Assembly: GCA_032595685.2 (NCBI GenBank)
Contig: CP159373.1
Coordinates: 2,822,193 to 2,886,192 of the forward strand
Source: Candidatus Electrothrix aestuarii
GTDB taxonomy: Bacteria > Desulfobacterota > Desulfobulbia > Desulfobulbales > Desulfobulbaceae
Length of the DNA stretch: 64,000 nt
Direction: 5' to 3'
In this document: positions 16,963 to 26,380 of the stretch, in pieces
How the letters are laid out: each line of letters opens with the position of its first letter
Position numbering within the stretch: position 1 is the stretch's first letter
The notes under the pieces: model-generated
What the model saw: the letters and a program-made list of their open reading frames with translations, nothing else
The model's database searches: none
Told to the model about the DNA's origin: nothing
Program-made: the position numbers and the translations under genes

Positions 16963-17829
16963 TCAAAAATTCTGCTTCAACTCCTCCACTATTGCGGGCG
17001 CAAGCCCGGTAAGTCGTGCCACCCTTTCCACCGGCTCTCCTTCAGCCAACATCTCCTTGGCAATCTCAATCTTTTGTTCTTCTCTTCCTTCTGCCTTCCC
17101 CTCATCAAAGGCGGTATCAATGGAGTTTTTCAGATCTCGGTAATACTTCAGGCTGTTTTCGTACGATAGCACCTGATCCGGGGTGAAGCGGGCGATCTCG
17201 GCAGATTCGAAGAGTTGCTCAAAGACCTGTTCCCGCAGTGTGTCCGGGATATTATCCAGTCGATTCAGATTTCTGATAACGTACATCCACTTATCAAAGC
17301 GTGTCTCAAGTTCATCGAGCACCTTAGTGAATTTGGGCATCTCCAGGTAGATAAAGGTCAGCTTGTCGTAGAACACCCGCTTGGTTTCAATATCAGATAG
17401 TTTGATGTCATAGCGGTACTTGTCCGGCTGATCCTTGTCCTCATCAAAGACAAAATCGAGAATCGCCACCGTGTAAACCGCCTTGAGCTCGAAATTCCAG
17501 TCTCCTCTTTCTGCCTGTTCGCGAATGGGAAAGGTGGAATAATAGAGGGCTCGGTCTTTGAAGAAATTCTGTTTGCTCTTCTGCAACTCAACGATGAATT
17601 TCTCGCCCCGTTCATTTTCGCAGTAGAGGTCAAAGATGGCCCTACGGTCAAGATCGGTATCGCCGAGCTGTTCGGTTTTCAGGTAGGTCAGGTCCCGGAT
17701 CTCGCCCTGTTCTTCCTTGAGCAGCTCGTTGAGAAAGTCCAGCAGCAGGTTCTTATTCGGCTGTTCTCCGAAGATCTTTTTGAAACCGTAATCGGTGAAC
17801 AGGTTGATGTAGCGTTCTTTGGTTGGCAT
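16963..17829 (-). CDS. Rpn-family recombination-promoting nuclease/putative transposase
   Basis: The protein has 288 residues with the PD-(D/E)XK signature of the Rpn/PDDEXK_2 family: KIFGEQPNKNLLLDFLN at the N-terminus, RAIFDLYCENERGEKFIVELQKS with the Asp and the Glu-x-Gln-Lys, and an EGRxEQK-type helical tail. ATG 17829 is used because AAGGA lies just upstream, although the frame continues. Rpn proteins cut DNA and stimulate RecA-independent recombination in E. coli; they also resemble transposases and are often multi-copy. A deleted copy lies directly downstream and a related remnant is at 45514-45806. Confidence 0.87.
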   Translation of the reverse strand: MPTKERYINLFTDYGFKKIFGEQPNKNLLLDFLNELLKEEQGEIRDLTYLKTEQLGDTDLDRRAIFDLYCENERGEKFIVELQKSKQNFFKDRALYYSTFPIREQAERGDWNFELKAVYTVAILDFVFDEDKDQPDKYRYDIKLSDIETKRVFYDKLTFIYLEMPKFTKVLDELETRFDKWMYVIRNLNRLDNIPDTLREQVFEQLFESAEIARFTPDQVLSYENSLKYYRDLKNSIDTAFDEGKAEGREEQKIEIAKEMLAEGEPVERVARLTGLAPAIVEELKQNF

Positions 17830-17934
17830 GTTCTTTGTCCTTAAAAGCAGCGGTGTATGTGCCGCATCAGCGGGGCAGAGTGTGGGAAATAAGGAATTTA
17901 TCGTATATGTACGACAAAATTTGTTTTTTTTCAA

Positions 17935-18301
17935 TGTAGATTCAGGTAAGGTGGGAGTTCGCCAATTTGTCTAAAAAACGAAGTGTTATCGGTTCAAAAG
18001 TACCCTGCACGACATTGTGGTGGGTAAAAATATACTCAGGTTAGCCTGTTTCATTTTTCTGCTGCATATTTCATACAGGCGTTTTTTTCTTGTCCCAGAG
18101 GGGAAAATAACGTTTTTTGTTCCGTGGTAACTCTTCGGTATGTATCTTGCTTAACAGAAAGAATTAACGAGGCAAATTAGTTCCATTCTCTTTTCATGGC
18201 ATTAAACCGGGCAGCTTCCCGTCTCTGCGGCTTGTTTCGTCTTTCCTGAGTCGCTGGCAGTTTATCATTATTGTGCAGAGTTAAAACAACGGAGGAAAAG
18301 T
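17935..18301. other. Intergenic stretch with no gene recognised
   Basis: About 370 bases of A/T-rich sequence with several T-runs. It must hold the promoter for the rightward secreted-protein genes. A G/C-rich patch at about 18207-18262 can fold, but no known RNA is recognised. Confidence 0.5.
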
Positions 18302-18439
18302 ATGAAACGCATCGTTATGGCAGTATCCCTTCTTTTGGGTTGTCTGTCTCTCAGTAGCGCATGGGCGGCAGTTGATCTGACGCTGTTTGAGCAGGATTTT
18401 CTCAGAGTATCTCATTACCTGAAAGATGAAACCCATTAG
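18302..18439 (+). CDS. Small exported peptide of unknown function
   Basis: A 45-residue ORF with a strong GGAGGA site begins MKRIVMAVSLLLGCLSLSSA and has a clear signal peptide with a likely AWA cleavage site. Only about 22 residues remain after cleavage. It ends nine bases before the protease gene. It may be a genuine small secreted peptide, or the 5' end of a larger gene cut off when the A/T-rich protease gene arrived. Confidence 0.55.
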   Translation: MKRIVMAVSLLLGCLSLSSAWAAVDLTLFEQDFLRVSHYLKDETH

Positions 18440-18447
18440 GAGAAGAA

Positions 18448-20298
18448 ATGAGTAAGAACTACCTATTATTATGTGTTGGATTTTATGCCGCGTTATTCAT
18501 TCTGTTCACTAATCATGACGTTTTCGCAGTTGCAGATGGGGAAGCAACATTTGATTATCCACAAATTGGTGCGTTGCTTAAATTTGATGCAGACAGAAGG
18601 TTAAATGTAGTTTGCTCTGGAACGTTAATTGGGGCAAAAAGTTTTTTGACGGCAGCACATTGTGTATGCGGTGGGATGAACCCTGGTGTGGTTGGAAGCT
18701 GTGATTCAAACGAAAAACAGGAGGGGTGTACTGAATGTAATCCAGTCACCGATGATTATAGAGCTTTTTTTCAAGGTATAGGTATTAAAGCAATAGAGGA
18801 TATAAATATCGCACCGAATTACGGTAAAAAAATGATTGGAGATATTGCAGCAGATAGCGATTATGCTACTATTTTACTTAAAGAAGATGTGGCATGGATA
18901 AAACCAGCTGAATTAGCGAGTGAGAATTTTTATAATACCGTTAATGACGTTTCTATAGCTGGATTTGGTGCTATTAAAGAATTTGACGCTTATTCTTCTA
19001 CTATTAATGGAAGCTACGGAATTAAAAGATACGGAAAAAGTTCAATATCGGAGTGTATAATTAATGAAGATGAAGAAACACATTACGAAGAAGCTATTTG
19101 CATAAAAAAGAATGAAGAAGATTCAGGAGTATGCAGCATAGATTCTGGAGGTCCTGTTTTTTTAAAAAAAGGAAATGGTAATATTGAAATTATTGGTATT
19201 GAGCATGGCCCTGTTACTAAAGAGTGTGACGAATATGGAGCTATTAACATCTCTAGTTCTGTATACTATTACAAATCAAAAATAGACAGAGGTTCTATAA
19301 GTTATAACGAAAAATTTTCCCTTGTTCCTGTGAGGCAATGTTCAGGTTATATTGATAACTGCCAAAAAAAAGAATTCCGTATCGCTTATGAAACAAGTAA
19401 AATATTTGTTACTGTCAACGGAACTGATGATACCATAGATTCAGATTGGAGAAATAATTATGAAATTTTGCTTGATTATAAAAATGGCTCCAGTATTAAG
19501 ACGATAGACTGTGAAAATCAACACATTGGTACATTTAAATCATGCGTTGTTGAAAATCCCCAGCAAGGAGATTGGACTACAAAGATAAGAAAAAGGAATG
19601 GCCCTGGAGGGGAAGTACAGCTAATGGTGACGGCATTAGTTGATAAATCGCTTGCTGATTCATTACGATCGGAATGTAATTTTTTAGATCTTCCTAAAAC
19701 TTCCCCATATCGAAAAGCAATCAAAAAATTATGTGAACTTGGAGTATTGAATGGGGTACGTGATCTAATATTTGAACCGGACAAGTTTGTGAATCGTGCA
19801 GAATTTTCAAAAATGTCAATTCTTACAGCAGAACAAGCAGGTATACAGTTTCACGATCAAGAAATGAATACTTTTCCAGATGTCATTAAAGGAAGCTGGT
19901 ACGAAGAATATGTCCAAAAGTTAGCAAACAAGCCTGTGATAATTAACAATGAGAAATATGGTCATGTAATAGAGGGACATCCCGATGGAGAGTTCAAACC
20001 GGATGATTTTATTTCTATGCCTGCAATGATTAAGATGGTTATGCAGATATTTTTTCCTGTTACCCCTAACTCCAGATCATGGAATCTCCCTTTCTACAGG
20101 TGGTACACCCCATTCCTAAAAGGGGCTCAAGAACTCCCCATAACACCTATCTTTGACAGAGGAGAATTTACTCCTGTTATGGCTAAAAAAAATAAATACC
20201 ATCTTCACACAAAAGATGGTGATATAAGATTTGCTACTCGAAAAGAAGCGGCGAAAGCTTTATATGATGCCTATCAGCTTTATATTTCAAAAAAATAA
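18448..20298 (+). CDS. Secreted trypsin-like serine protease with SLH repeats
   Basis: The 616-residue protein starts with a signal peptide (to about residue 30). A chymotrypsin-fold domain follows, with the catalytic His in LTAAHC (about 71), Asp in DSDYATILL (about 138) and Ser in DSGGPV (about 233). A linker domain precedes two S-layer-homology-like segments (about 420-462, SPYRKAIKKLCELGVLNG; about 477-538, with FPDV, EGHPDGEFKPDD). SLH domains usually anchor proteins to the cell wall or outer envelope. The start follows AGGAGAAG. Codon and base use are visibly more A/T-rich than the flanking genes, suggesting horizontal gain. The multidomain surface gene follows after 39 bases and may be co-transcribed. 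Confidence 0.85.
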   Translation: MSKNYLLLCVGFYAALFILFTNHDVFAVADGEATFDYPQIGALLKFDADRRLNVVCSGTLIGAKSFLTAAHCVCGGMNPGVVGSCDSNEKQEGCTECNPVTDDYRAFFQGIGIKAIEDINIAPNYGKKMIGDIAADSDYATILLKEDVAWIKPAELASENFYNTVNDVSIAGFGAIKEFDAYSSTINGSYGIKRYGKSSISECIINEDEETHYEEAICIKKNEEDSGVCSIDSGGPVFLKKGNGNIEIIGIEHGPVTKECDEYGAINISSSVYYYKSKIDRGSISYNEKFSLVPVRQCSGYIDNCQKKEFRIAYETSKIFVTVNGTDDTIDSDWRNNYEILLDYKNGSSIKTIDCENQHIGTFKSCVVENPQQGDWTTKIRKRNGPGGEVQLMVTALVDKSLADSLRSECNFLDLPKTSPYRKAIKKLCELGVLNGVRDLIFEPDKFVNRAEFSKMSILTAEQAGIQFHDQEMNTFPDVIKGSWYEEYVQKLANKPVIINNEKYGHVIEGHPDGEFKPDDFISMPAMIKMVMQIFFPVTPNSRSWNLPFYRWYTPFLKGAQELPITPIFDRGEFTPVMAKKNKYHLHTKDGDIRFATRKEAAKALYDAYQLYISKK

Positions 20299-20337
20299 CA
20301 AGTTTCCCCTTCTCTCGCATAACCAAATGGTGTTGTT

Positions 20338-23300
20338 ATGATTAGAATAAAAGCTCTATGCCTTACCATATTTTTTATATGCATCTCATTAACGGAATTA
20401 TTTGCTGCAACAATTGGGCGTTACTATGAACAACAAATGCCCATTCTCGGCGTAAAGGCCCCGTCAGTACGCATTGAAAGCCTCAACAAAATCAACCCCG
20501 GCGAAACCGTTGACCTCACCGCCCTTGCCACAGTAGACACCAGACACAACGGCGAAGCTTTCTTTTACTGGTACGCAGACCAGGGCACCTTCACTCTCAA
20601 TCCCAGCTACCCCGACTACAGCACGGTCACCTACACCGCCCCGAACACACCCGGCGATGTCACCATCACCGCTCAGGTCGGTGACACCCTGGGCTACGTG
20701 GGCACGGACAGGTTCACCATTACCGTAACCGGTGCCACCCCCGGAAGGGGCAATCCCCCGGTTCTTCAGCAATGCACCTACCGCGTCAGTCCGAAAGACT
20801 GGCAGGATGTGTATCACGCCACCTACCGCCTGACCGTGGAGGAAAACAGCGACGGTGTACCGGTGGGCCATCTCAGCATTCAGCCCACCACCGGCAATAT
20901 GCGCTGGGAATCCACCGGTTCTGTCAGAACCTTTGTCGATGGGACAGCGGTGAATGTTTACGAGGACGCGAACCTAACAGATGTGATAGGCAAAACTGAA
21001 TCATACCACAAAGGCTACGGCAATATTGATATCTACTTTAACGCCGGTTTCAGCGAGAACAAAACAATCATAATAAAACAGTTTGAGCAGCTCTACGGTA
21101 ATTGGCAGGTGAGCTGGCAACTGAAAGCCTCCTGTCCCGGTCCCGGAAAACACAGCAACGGTACACCTGATTTGGTTGTGGATACCGCAGAAGCCGACCC
21201 CAGCACCCAACTGGAGCCGGGCGCAAGCACCTTTACCCGCGCCAGAGTGTCCAACATCGGCGACGGCCCGGCAGACGCATCCGCCTTGGCCTGTTACCTC
21301 TCGACCAACAGTAGCTGGGACAGTTCAGATACCTTGCTCTACCACAAACAGTTCAGCACCATCTATGACGGAAGCAACGCCTTTACTGAGCAGCGTGTGA
21401 CCATTCCGGCGAGCCAGCCTTCCGGTGACTATTATCTGATATTCCGTGCAGACGATCAGGAAGCTGTTGCTGAAAGCAATGAAGGTAATAACGAAAAATC
21501 AATTCGTATTGAAGTGAGAACCGGTCCGGACCTGACCATCAGTAATGCCGCTATCTCCCCAAGCAATGTCAGCCAGGGTCAGGAAATCACCCTGACCTCC
21601 ATAGTGGTCAACAGCGGCGACACCGGCACTTTGGCAAGCTCTCGTATTGGTTATTACCTTTCTGATGATGCAACGTGGGATAGTACTGACACCGTACTCG
21701 GGACCAGTTCTTTCGGTTCCCTGCTCCCCGGTCAATCCCAGACTTTTACCCGCACCTTCACTCTTCCGGCAGATATAAGAACCGGTCAGCACTATATAAT
21801 TTTTTATGCTGATTACGCAAATAAGGTTACAGAGAGCAGGAAGGATAATAATCAGGCCGCAGTCAGTATGCCGATTGTATCTGCTGAGAATATAACGATA
21901 CTCAGCCCCAATGCAACGACCTCCTGGTCATATAACAGACCGCATACGATTCAATGGCAAAGTAAGACCAATAGCGGCACGGTTAGGATTGATCTCTATA
22001 AAAAACTGAGCTTCAGCAGCACCATCGCTGCATCTGCCGCAAACACCGGAACCTTCACCTGGAACGTACCGGAGCTGCTGAAAGCAGATGATTACTGGAT
22101 CAAGATCACCAGCAATACCTACAGCTCTGCTTATGCGGATAGCGAACACTTTACGATTACCAGACCCGCTACCTTAACCATAGTTTCACCGAACAACGGT
22201 GAGCTGTTCGGATTCGGAACCGTTCGTAATATCAACTGGGAAACCAGCTTCAGCCTCAGCGGCACCGTGAATATTGACCTGTATAAATCCGGTGCGCCGT
22301 ATCGGGCCATTGCCCGGAATGTTCCCACGGTCTCCACGTCAACCAACAGCTACGCCTGGACTGTTCCTTCTGATCTTGCCGAAGGAACAGATTATCAAAT
22401 CAAGATCACTCATACTTCAGATTCGGCAACCACTGATATGAGCGATGGCTTTTTCACCATTACTGATGCGAGCACAGAAGAGCCTTTGGCAAAGGATGAT
22501 GCGACAGTGACAGATGCAGATGTCGCGGTGCTCATTGACGTGCTTACAAATGACAATCCGCCCCAGAGCGAGACGCTGGATGTTATCTCTGTCAGCAATC
22601 CGGCTCACGGGACTGCCCTGCTTAATGCGGATGACACCGTGACTTATACCCCGGAGTCCGGCTTCACCGGTTCCGATTTCTTCACCTACACCGTGAGCAG
22701 TCCGAGCAGGGGGAATGGTTCCGCAACAGTCTATATTACTGTAAACGGCGCGGTGAGCTGTGATCCTTGGGAACTGCCGCCGGATGTGCTGGACTTGGCA
22801 CGGGATGATGCCGGAAATATCTTTGTGGTGGGTGCCTTTGAAAGCAGCATCACTTTAGGAACAGACACGCCTGTCACGCTGGTGGCACCTGCTGGTATGC
22901 CAGGGATGTATATTGCCAAATATACAGCTTCCGGTACCTTGCTTTGGGCACGAGAGGCTATAGGCGGAACCAGTGTTCTTCGTTGTAAGGTAGCGGTCGA
23001 TACTACCGGAAACCTTTATCTCGCAGGGGATTACTATAGCACGCTGAAGTTCTACGATGGAAATGCCCTTGTTGCGACCCTAACGAGTGAACCTGGCAGT
23101 GCTTGTGAAATCTTTCTTGCCAAGTACAGCCCGACGGGCGAGTTAACATGGGCGCAAAGTGCCGGTGGACAAAGGGATGACCACGGTGAGTCCCTCACTG
23201 TGGACAGCGCATCCAATCATCTCTATATCGGCGGCAACTTTGACGGTGTGCTGAACCTAGGCGGCGGTGCATCTTCTACTACGTTGAACTCAGTAGATGA

Positions 23301-25707
23301 TAATGCAGACCTGTTCCTTGCTCAATACACCTTGGACGGAATTTTGATGTGGGCCAAGCAGATTGATGGCGGTGCAGGCAGTGTCTTTGCTCTTGCGTCA
23401 AAGGGTACAGATGCGGTGCTGGCTACCGGATATTACGAAGACTCAATCACGCTCAACGGACCGCCACCTGTCACCCTTAGCGGTGGAGGAGGAGAGCGGC
23501 AGGTCTTCGTAGCAGAGTTCAGCGCAAATGATGGACAGGTACGCTGGGCGCAGAAAGCAACCGGCACAAGTGACTGTGTGAGCCGGGCGATTGCGACAGA
23601 TAACTCCGGCCAGGTCTATATCGCAGGGGACTTTAGTCAAAACTGTGACTTTTATGATGCAGAGACTATATTCAGTACATTAACCAGCTTTGGAAGAAAT
23701 GATATTTTTATGATTAAATATCAGTCTGATGGTACACTGGGATGGCTGCGTCAAGGTGGAGGCACATCCGATGACCTTGCTCAGGATGTGACCTTTGATC
23801 TGGACAGCAACCCGATATTCATCGGTACTTGTGCCCAATTCCCGGCTGCGTTTACGACTGGTGGCGCAGGGACAATTGCTGCAAGTGATACCTCCTGTGC
23901 CGGGATGTATGACAGTGCTGGCAGTTTCCAGGGATTCATTGAGCCGGGTACAGATCTGGTACTTGCTGAAGAATCCACCGGAAGACCGGCAATCATAGGG
24001 TGGGAGAATAAAGTGATGCCCTGTGGAAGCCTGCTGGTCAATATCCCTCCTGCTGCTGCAAATGATACAGTGAGTACACTGGAAAATCAGGCCGTCAACA
24101 TTCCGGTGCTAGATAATGATACTGACCCGGAAGGCAACAGTCTGAGCGTGTTTGAGGTGACTCAAGGGCAATATGGCTCTGTTGCCATTGCCTCCGATGG
24201 ATTGAGCGTTACTTACACCCCGGATGGAGGATTCATTGGAACTGATAGCTTTGATTACACAATTGACGACGGCAGCGGCGGTACAGCGTCTGCGACAGTG
24301 ACCATTACTGTGACCAGCAGCTCTACAGAACTCACGGTGACTGATATTCTGCCGATTGATAGCAGTGCTGTGGCACTCAATCAGGTTTTCACGTTTACAT
24401 TCAATGAGCCTATAACCGCAGGCAGCTGTTACAACAGTATCAATCTGGAGGATAGCAGCAGCGCTTCTGCTGCTGTCAACACAACGATCAGCGGTAATAT
24501 ACTGACAGTTGAACCATCTGCCGTGCTTGCAGCAGGTACAGACTATCTGCTCACTGTTCCGAGCTGCGCCTTGGCAGGCACAATCGGAGGTAATACGCTC
24601 TCTGCGGATTTCACCCATGCCTTTACCACGGAAGGCGGTTCAGCATCCGTGGTATTCACAGACATTGCTGTTGGATCTGACCATGCTATTGCCTTAGATA
24701 GTGACGGCAATGTTTGGGCTTGGGGAAAAAATGATTACGGACAGGCAGGAGACAGCAGCCTGACGGACCAGCTAACTCCGATTCAGGTACAGGGGCTAAG
24801 TAGTATTACAGAAATTGCTGCTGGAAGATATTATAATCTTGCACTGGACAGCTTTGGCTCAATATGGGCTTGGGGGGATAATAGAGATGGGCAGCTCGGT
24901 AACGGAACAAAGACGAGTTCAGCTGTACCAGTACCGGTTTCTGGATTGACCAATGTCATAGCTATTGCAGCAGGAAGTTTTCATTCTATTGCCCTGAAAG
25001 AGAACGGCACGGTTTGGACTTGGGGAACGAACGGCTCCTACCAGTTGGGGCACGGTTCCGGCGGGTCAACCGATGAAGTGATCCCTGGTCAAGTAGCCAA
25101 TCTTTTCAATGTGACTGATATTGCAGGAGGATATAATTTCACCACCGTGTTAAAGCAAAACGGTACGGTTTGGTCATGGGGACGCAATGACAGAGGTCAA
25201 CTGGGTACAGGCGATACTGTAAACCGAACAGTGCCAACAGCAGCACTACTGACAGCAAATGTAATTTCTATTCACGGCTCATTAAATTCTCGTGCATTTG
25301 CTATAACGTCAGATAATTCTATCTGGGGATGGGGGTATAACGGTGGATTCGGTGCTGTTGGCAACGGCAATGGCTGGGACCAGCCTGTTCCTGTCAAAAT
25401 CCTGGATAACGCTCTTGACCTGTCTGGTGGAAATGAGCATACAGTAGCACTTGGAGGAGATGGTACCCTGTGGGTTTGGGGGAGAAATTGGGAAGGAGAA
25501 TATGGAACCGGGAGTACAAGTTACAGTACGACTCCTGTTGCAGCAGCTGACCTTGCCGATATTACAGCTGTCGCGGCGGGCGGTAATTTTACTGTAGTCC
25601 TCAAGGCTAACGGAACAATTTGGTGCTGGGGAAGTAACAGCAACGGAAAACTCGGCAATAATAGTACCGAGAATGCATTAAGCCCTGTGCAGGTAATGAT
25701 GCAATAA
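20338..25707 (+). CDS. Giant multidomain surface or secreted protein with RCC1 propeller
   Basis: The 1789-residue protein has a signal peptide (to about 23) and a chain of extracellular modules. These are an Ig-like domain (about 40-140), two CARDB-like domains (about 285-395 and 400-515, PDLTISNAAISPSNVSQGQ) and two Kre9/KNH-like Ig domains (about 517-715, WNVPELLKADDYWIKITS). A cadherin-like Big_9 module follows (about 720-800, DDTVTYTPESGFTGSDFF), then an SBBP-like beta-propeller (about 815-1225), a second Big_9 (about 1234-1325), an SbsA-type Ig domain (about 1330-1435) and RCC1 repeats (about 1440-1789, recurring VWAWGxNxxGQLG). No membrane anchor or sorting tail is obvious. It is likely an adhesin or matrix protein. 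Only a short gap separates it from the SLH protease. Confidence 0.88.
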   Translation: MIRIKALCLTIFFICISLTELFAATIGRYYEQQMPILGVKAPSVRIESLNKINPGETVDLTALATVDTRHNGEAFFYWYADQGTFTLNPSYPDYSTVTYTAPNTPGDVTITAQVGDTLGYVGTDRFTITVTGATPGRGNPPVLQQCTYRVSPKDWQDVYHATYRLTVEENSDGVPVGHLSIQPTTGNMRWESTGSVRTFVDGTAVNVYEDANLTDVIGKTESYHKGYGNIDIYFNAGFSENKTIIIKQFEQLYGNWQVSWQLKASCPGPGKHSNGTPDLVVDTAEADPSTQLEPGASTFTRARVSNIGDGPADASALACYLSTNSSWDSSDTLLYHKQFSTIYDGSNAFTEQRVTIPASQPSGDYYLIFRADDQEAVAESNEGNNEKSIRIEVRTGPDLTISNAAISPSNVSQGQEITLTSIVVNSGDTGTLASSRIGYYLSDDATWDSTDTVLGTSSFGSLLPGQSQTFTRTFTLPADIRTGQHYIIFYADYANKVTESRKDNNQAAVSMPIVSAENITILSPNATTSWSYNRPHTIQWQSKTNSGTVRIDLYKKLSFSSTIAASAANTGTFTWNVPELLKADDYWIKITSNTYSSAYADSEHFTITRPATLTIVSPNNGELFGFGTVRNINWETSFSLSGTVNIDLYKSGAPYRAIARNVPTVSTSTNSYAWTVPSDLAEGTDYQIKITHTSDSATTDMSDGFFTITDASTEEPLAKDDATVTDADVAVLIDVLTNDNPPQSETLDVISVSNPAHGTALLNADDTVTYTPESGFTGSDFFTYTVSSPSRGNGSATVYITVNGAVSCDPWELPPDVLDLARDDAGNIFVVGAFESSITLGTDTPVTLVAPAGMPGMYIAKYTASGTLLWAREAIGGTSVLRCKVAVDTTGNLYLAGDYYSTLKFYDGNALVATLTSEPGSACEIFLAKYSPTGELTWAQSAGGQRDDHGESLTVDSASNHLYIGGNFDGVLNLGGGASSTTLNSVDDNADLFLAQYTLDGILMWAKQIDGGAGSVFALASKGTDAVLATGYYEDSITLNGPPPVTLSGGGGERQVFVAEFSANDGQVRWAQKATGTSDCVSRAIATDNSGQVYIAGDFSQNCDFYDAETIFSTLTSFGRNDIFMIKYQSDGTLGWLRQGGGTSDDLAQDVTFDLDSNPIFIGTCAQFPAAFTTGGAGTIAASDTSCAGMYDSAGSFQGFIEPGTDLVLAEESTGRPAIIGWENKVMPCGSLLVNIPPAAANDTVSTLENQAVNIPVLDNDTDPEGNSLSVFEVTQGQYGSVAIASDGLSVTYTPDGGFIGTDSFDYTIDDGSGGTASATVTITVTSSSTELTVTDILPIDSSAVALNQVFTFTFNEPITAGSCYNSINLEDSSSASAAVNTTISGNILTVEPSAVLAAGTDYLLTVPSCALAGTIGGNTLSADFTHAFTTEGGSASVVFTDIAVGSDHAIALDSDGNVWAWGKNDYGQAGDSSLTDQLTPIQVQGLSSITEIAAGRYYNLALDSFGSIWAWGDNRDGQLGNGTKTSSAVPVPVSGLTNVIAIAAGSFHSIALKENGTVWTWGTNGSYQLGHGSGGSTDEVIPGQVANLFNVTDIAGGYNFTTVLKQNGTVWSWGRNDRGQLGTGDTVNRTVPTAALLTANVISIHGSLNSRAFAITSDNSIWGWGYNGGFGAVGNGNGWDQPVPVKILDNALDLSGGNEHTVALGGDGTLWVWGRNWEGEYGTGSTSYSTTPVAAADLADITAVAAGGNFTVVLKANGTIWCWGSNSNGKLGNNSTENALSPVQVMMQ

Positions 25708-25709
25708 CC

Positions 25710-25793
25710 CGGCGGGTTGGCTGAGGCACGAACCTCAACAATCATAAGGCAAGTCGAACATGTTGGGGTTCGTTCCGCTCACCCGCAACCTAC
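25710..25793. repeat. Inverted repeat of the GGTTGGGTTGAGG type
   Basis: The left arm (GGTTGGCTGAGGCACGAACC, TCAACA) and the right arm (TGTTGGGGTTCG, TTCCGCTCACCCGCAACCTAC) are reverse complements with mismatches around a 20-base centre. Short palindromes of this kind are scattered in many bacterial genomes. The element starts directly after the surface-protein stop codon. Confidence 0.75.
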
Positions 25794-25872
25794 AAGTCAT
25801 TGGGCAAGACCTTGGAGAAGCCCCTTGCCTGATCGCCCCCAATCGTCTATATAATTCAAGCAGAAATGTACA

Positions 25873-25908
25873 AGCGGCATTGTCCCACGGGGCGGTGCCG
25901 CTTTTTTT
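25873..25908 (+). terminator. Intrinsic terminator related to the one after mvhD
   Basis: AGCGGCA (25873) pairs with TGCCGCT (25896) around TTGTCCC/GGGG, with seven T after the stem. The stem-loop core strongly resembles the one at 15176, including the ATGTACAA/ATACAAA lead-in. Confidence 0.88.
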
Positions 25909-25933
25909 GTCAACACGTTGATTGGAGAAGATC

Positions 25934-26248
25934 ATGTCGGAATTCAGCAATGTCACAGTGAAGAAAGCTGCGAATATCTACTATGATGGCAAGGTGACCA
26001 GCCGGGTTGTTACCTTTGCTGACGGGAGCACCAAGACCTTGGGTATCATGATGCCTGGTGATTACGAGTTCGGCACCGAGAAAAAGGAGCTCATGGAGAT
26101 CCTCAGTGGAGATGTAACCGTGTTGCTGCCCGGTTCCGAGGAATGGCAGACCATTGCACCTGGGGAGTCCTTTGAGGTGCCTGCGAATTCTAAATTCGGC
26201 ATTAAGATCGGCACGGTGACCGATTATTGTTGTTCCTACCTTGATTAA
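25934..26248 (+). CDS. ppnP: Pyrimidine/purine nucleoside phosphorylase PpnP
   Basis: The 104-residue protein belongs to the small cupin family DUF1255/PpnP, which phosphorolyses several nucleosides. Visible features are the N-terminal [31 protein letters not shown], and [15 protein letters not shown] with the cupin turn [19 protein letters not shown] 25934 follows TTGGAG; an in-frame TTG 12 bases upstream would add four residues and is unlikely. It is a stand-alone gene between a terminator and cbiG. Confidence 0.93.
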   Translation: MSEFSNVTVKKAANIYYDGKVTSRVVTFADGSTKTLGIMMPGDYEFGTEKKELMEILSGDVTVLLPGSEEWQTIAPGESFEVPANSKFGIKIGTVTDYCCSYLD

Positions 26249-26308
26249 GATACCTGCCCACCGTTACCGGGGATATTCCCTTCAGGGGTGGGGCATTCGG
26301 AAAACAGC

Positions 26309-26354
26309 GTCCCGGAGGGACTGCCGAAAATAGCCCGGTGTTTCAACGCCGGGC
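26309..26354 (+). repeat. Pair of short G/C-rich hairpins before cbiG
   Basis: GTCCC-GGA-GGGAC (26309-26321) and a longer stem GCCCGG (26333) with CCGGGC (26349) lie 27 bases before the cbiG start. They look like an interspersed repeat element, but no second copy was seen in this window. They could also act as an attenuator. No cobalamin riboswitch box is recognised. Confidence 0.5.
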
Positions 26355-26380
26355 ATAAAAAACATCGCAAAATACCTCCC

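Noticed and set aside
26249..26380. A cobalamin riboswitch before cbiG.
   Set aside because: The region is too short and lacks a B12-box-like core; it holds two small hairpins instead.
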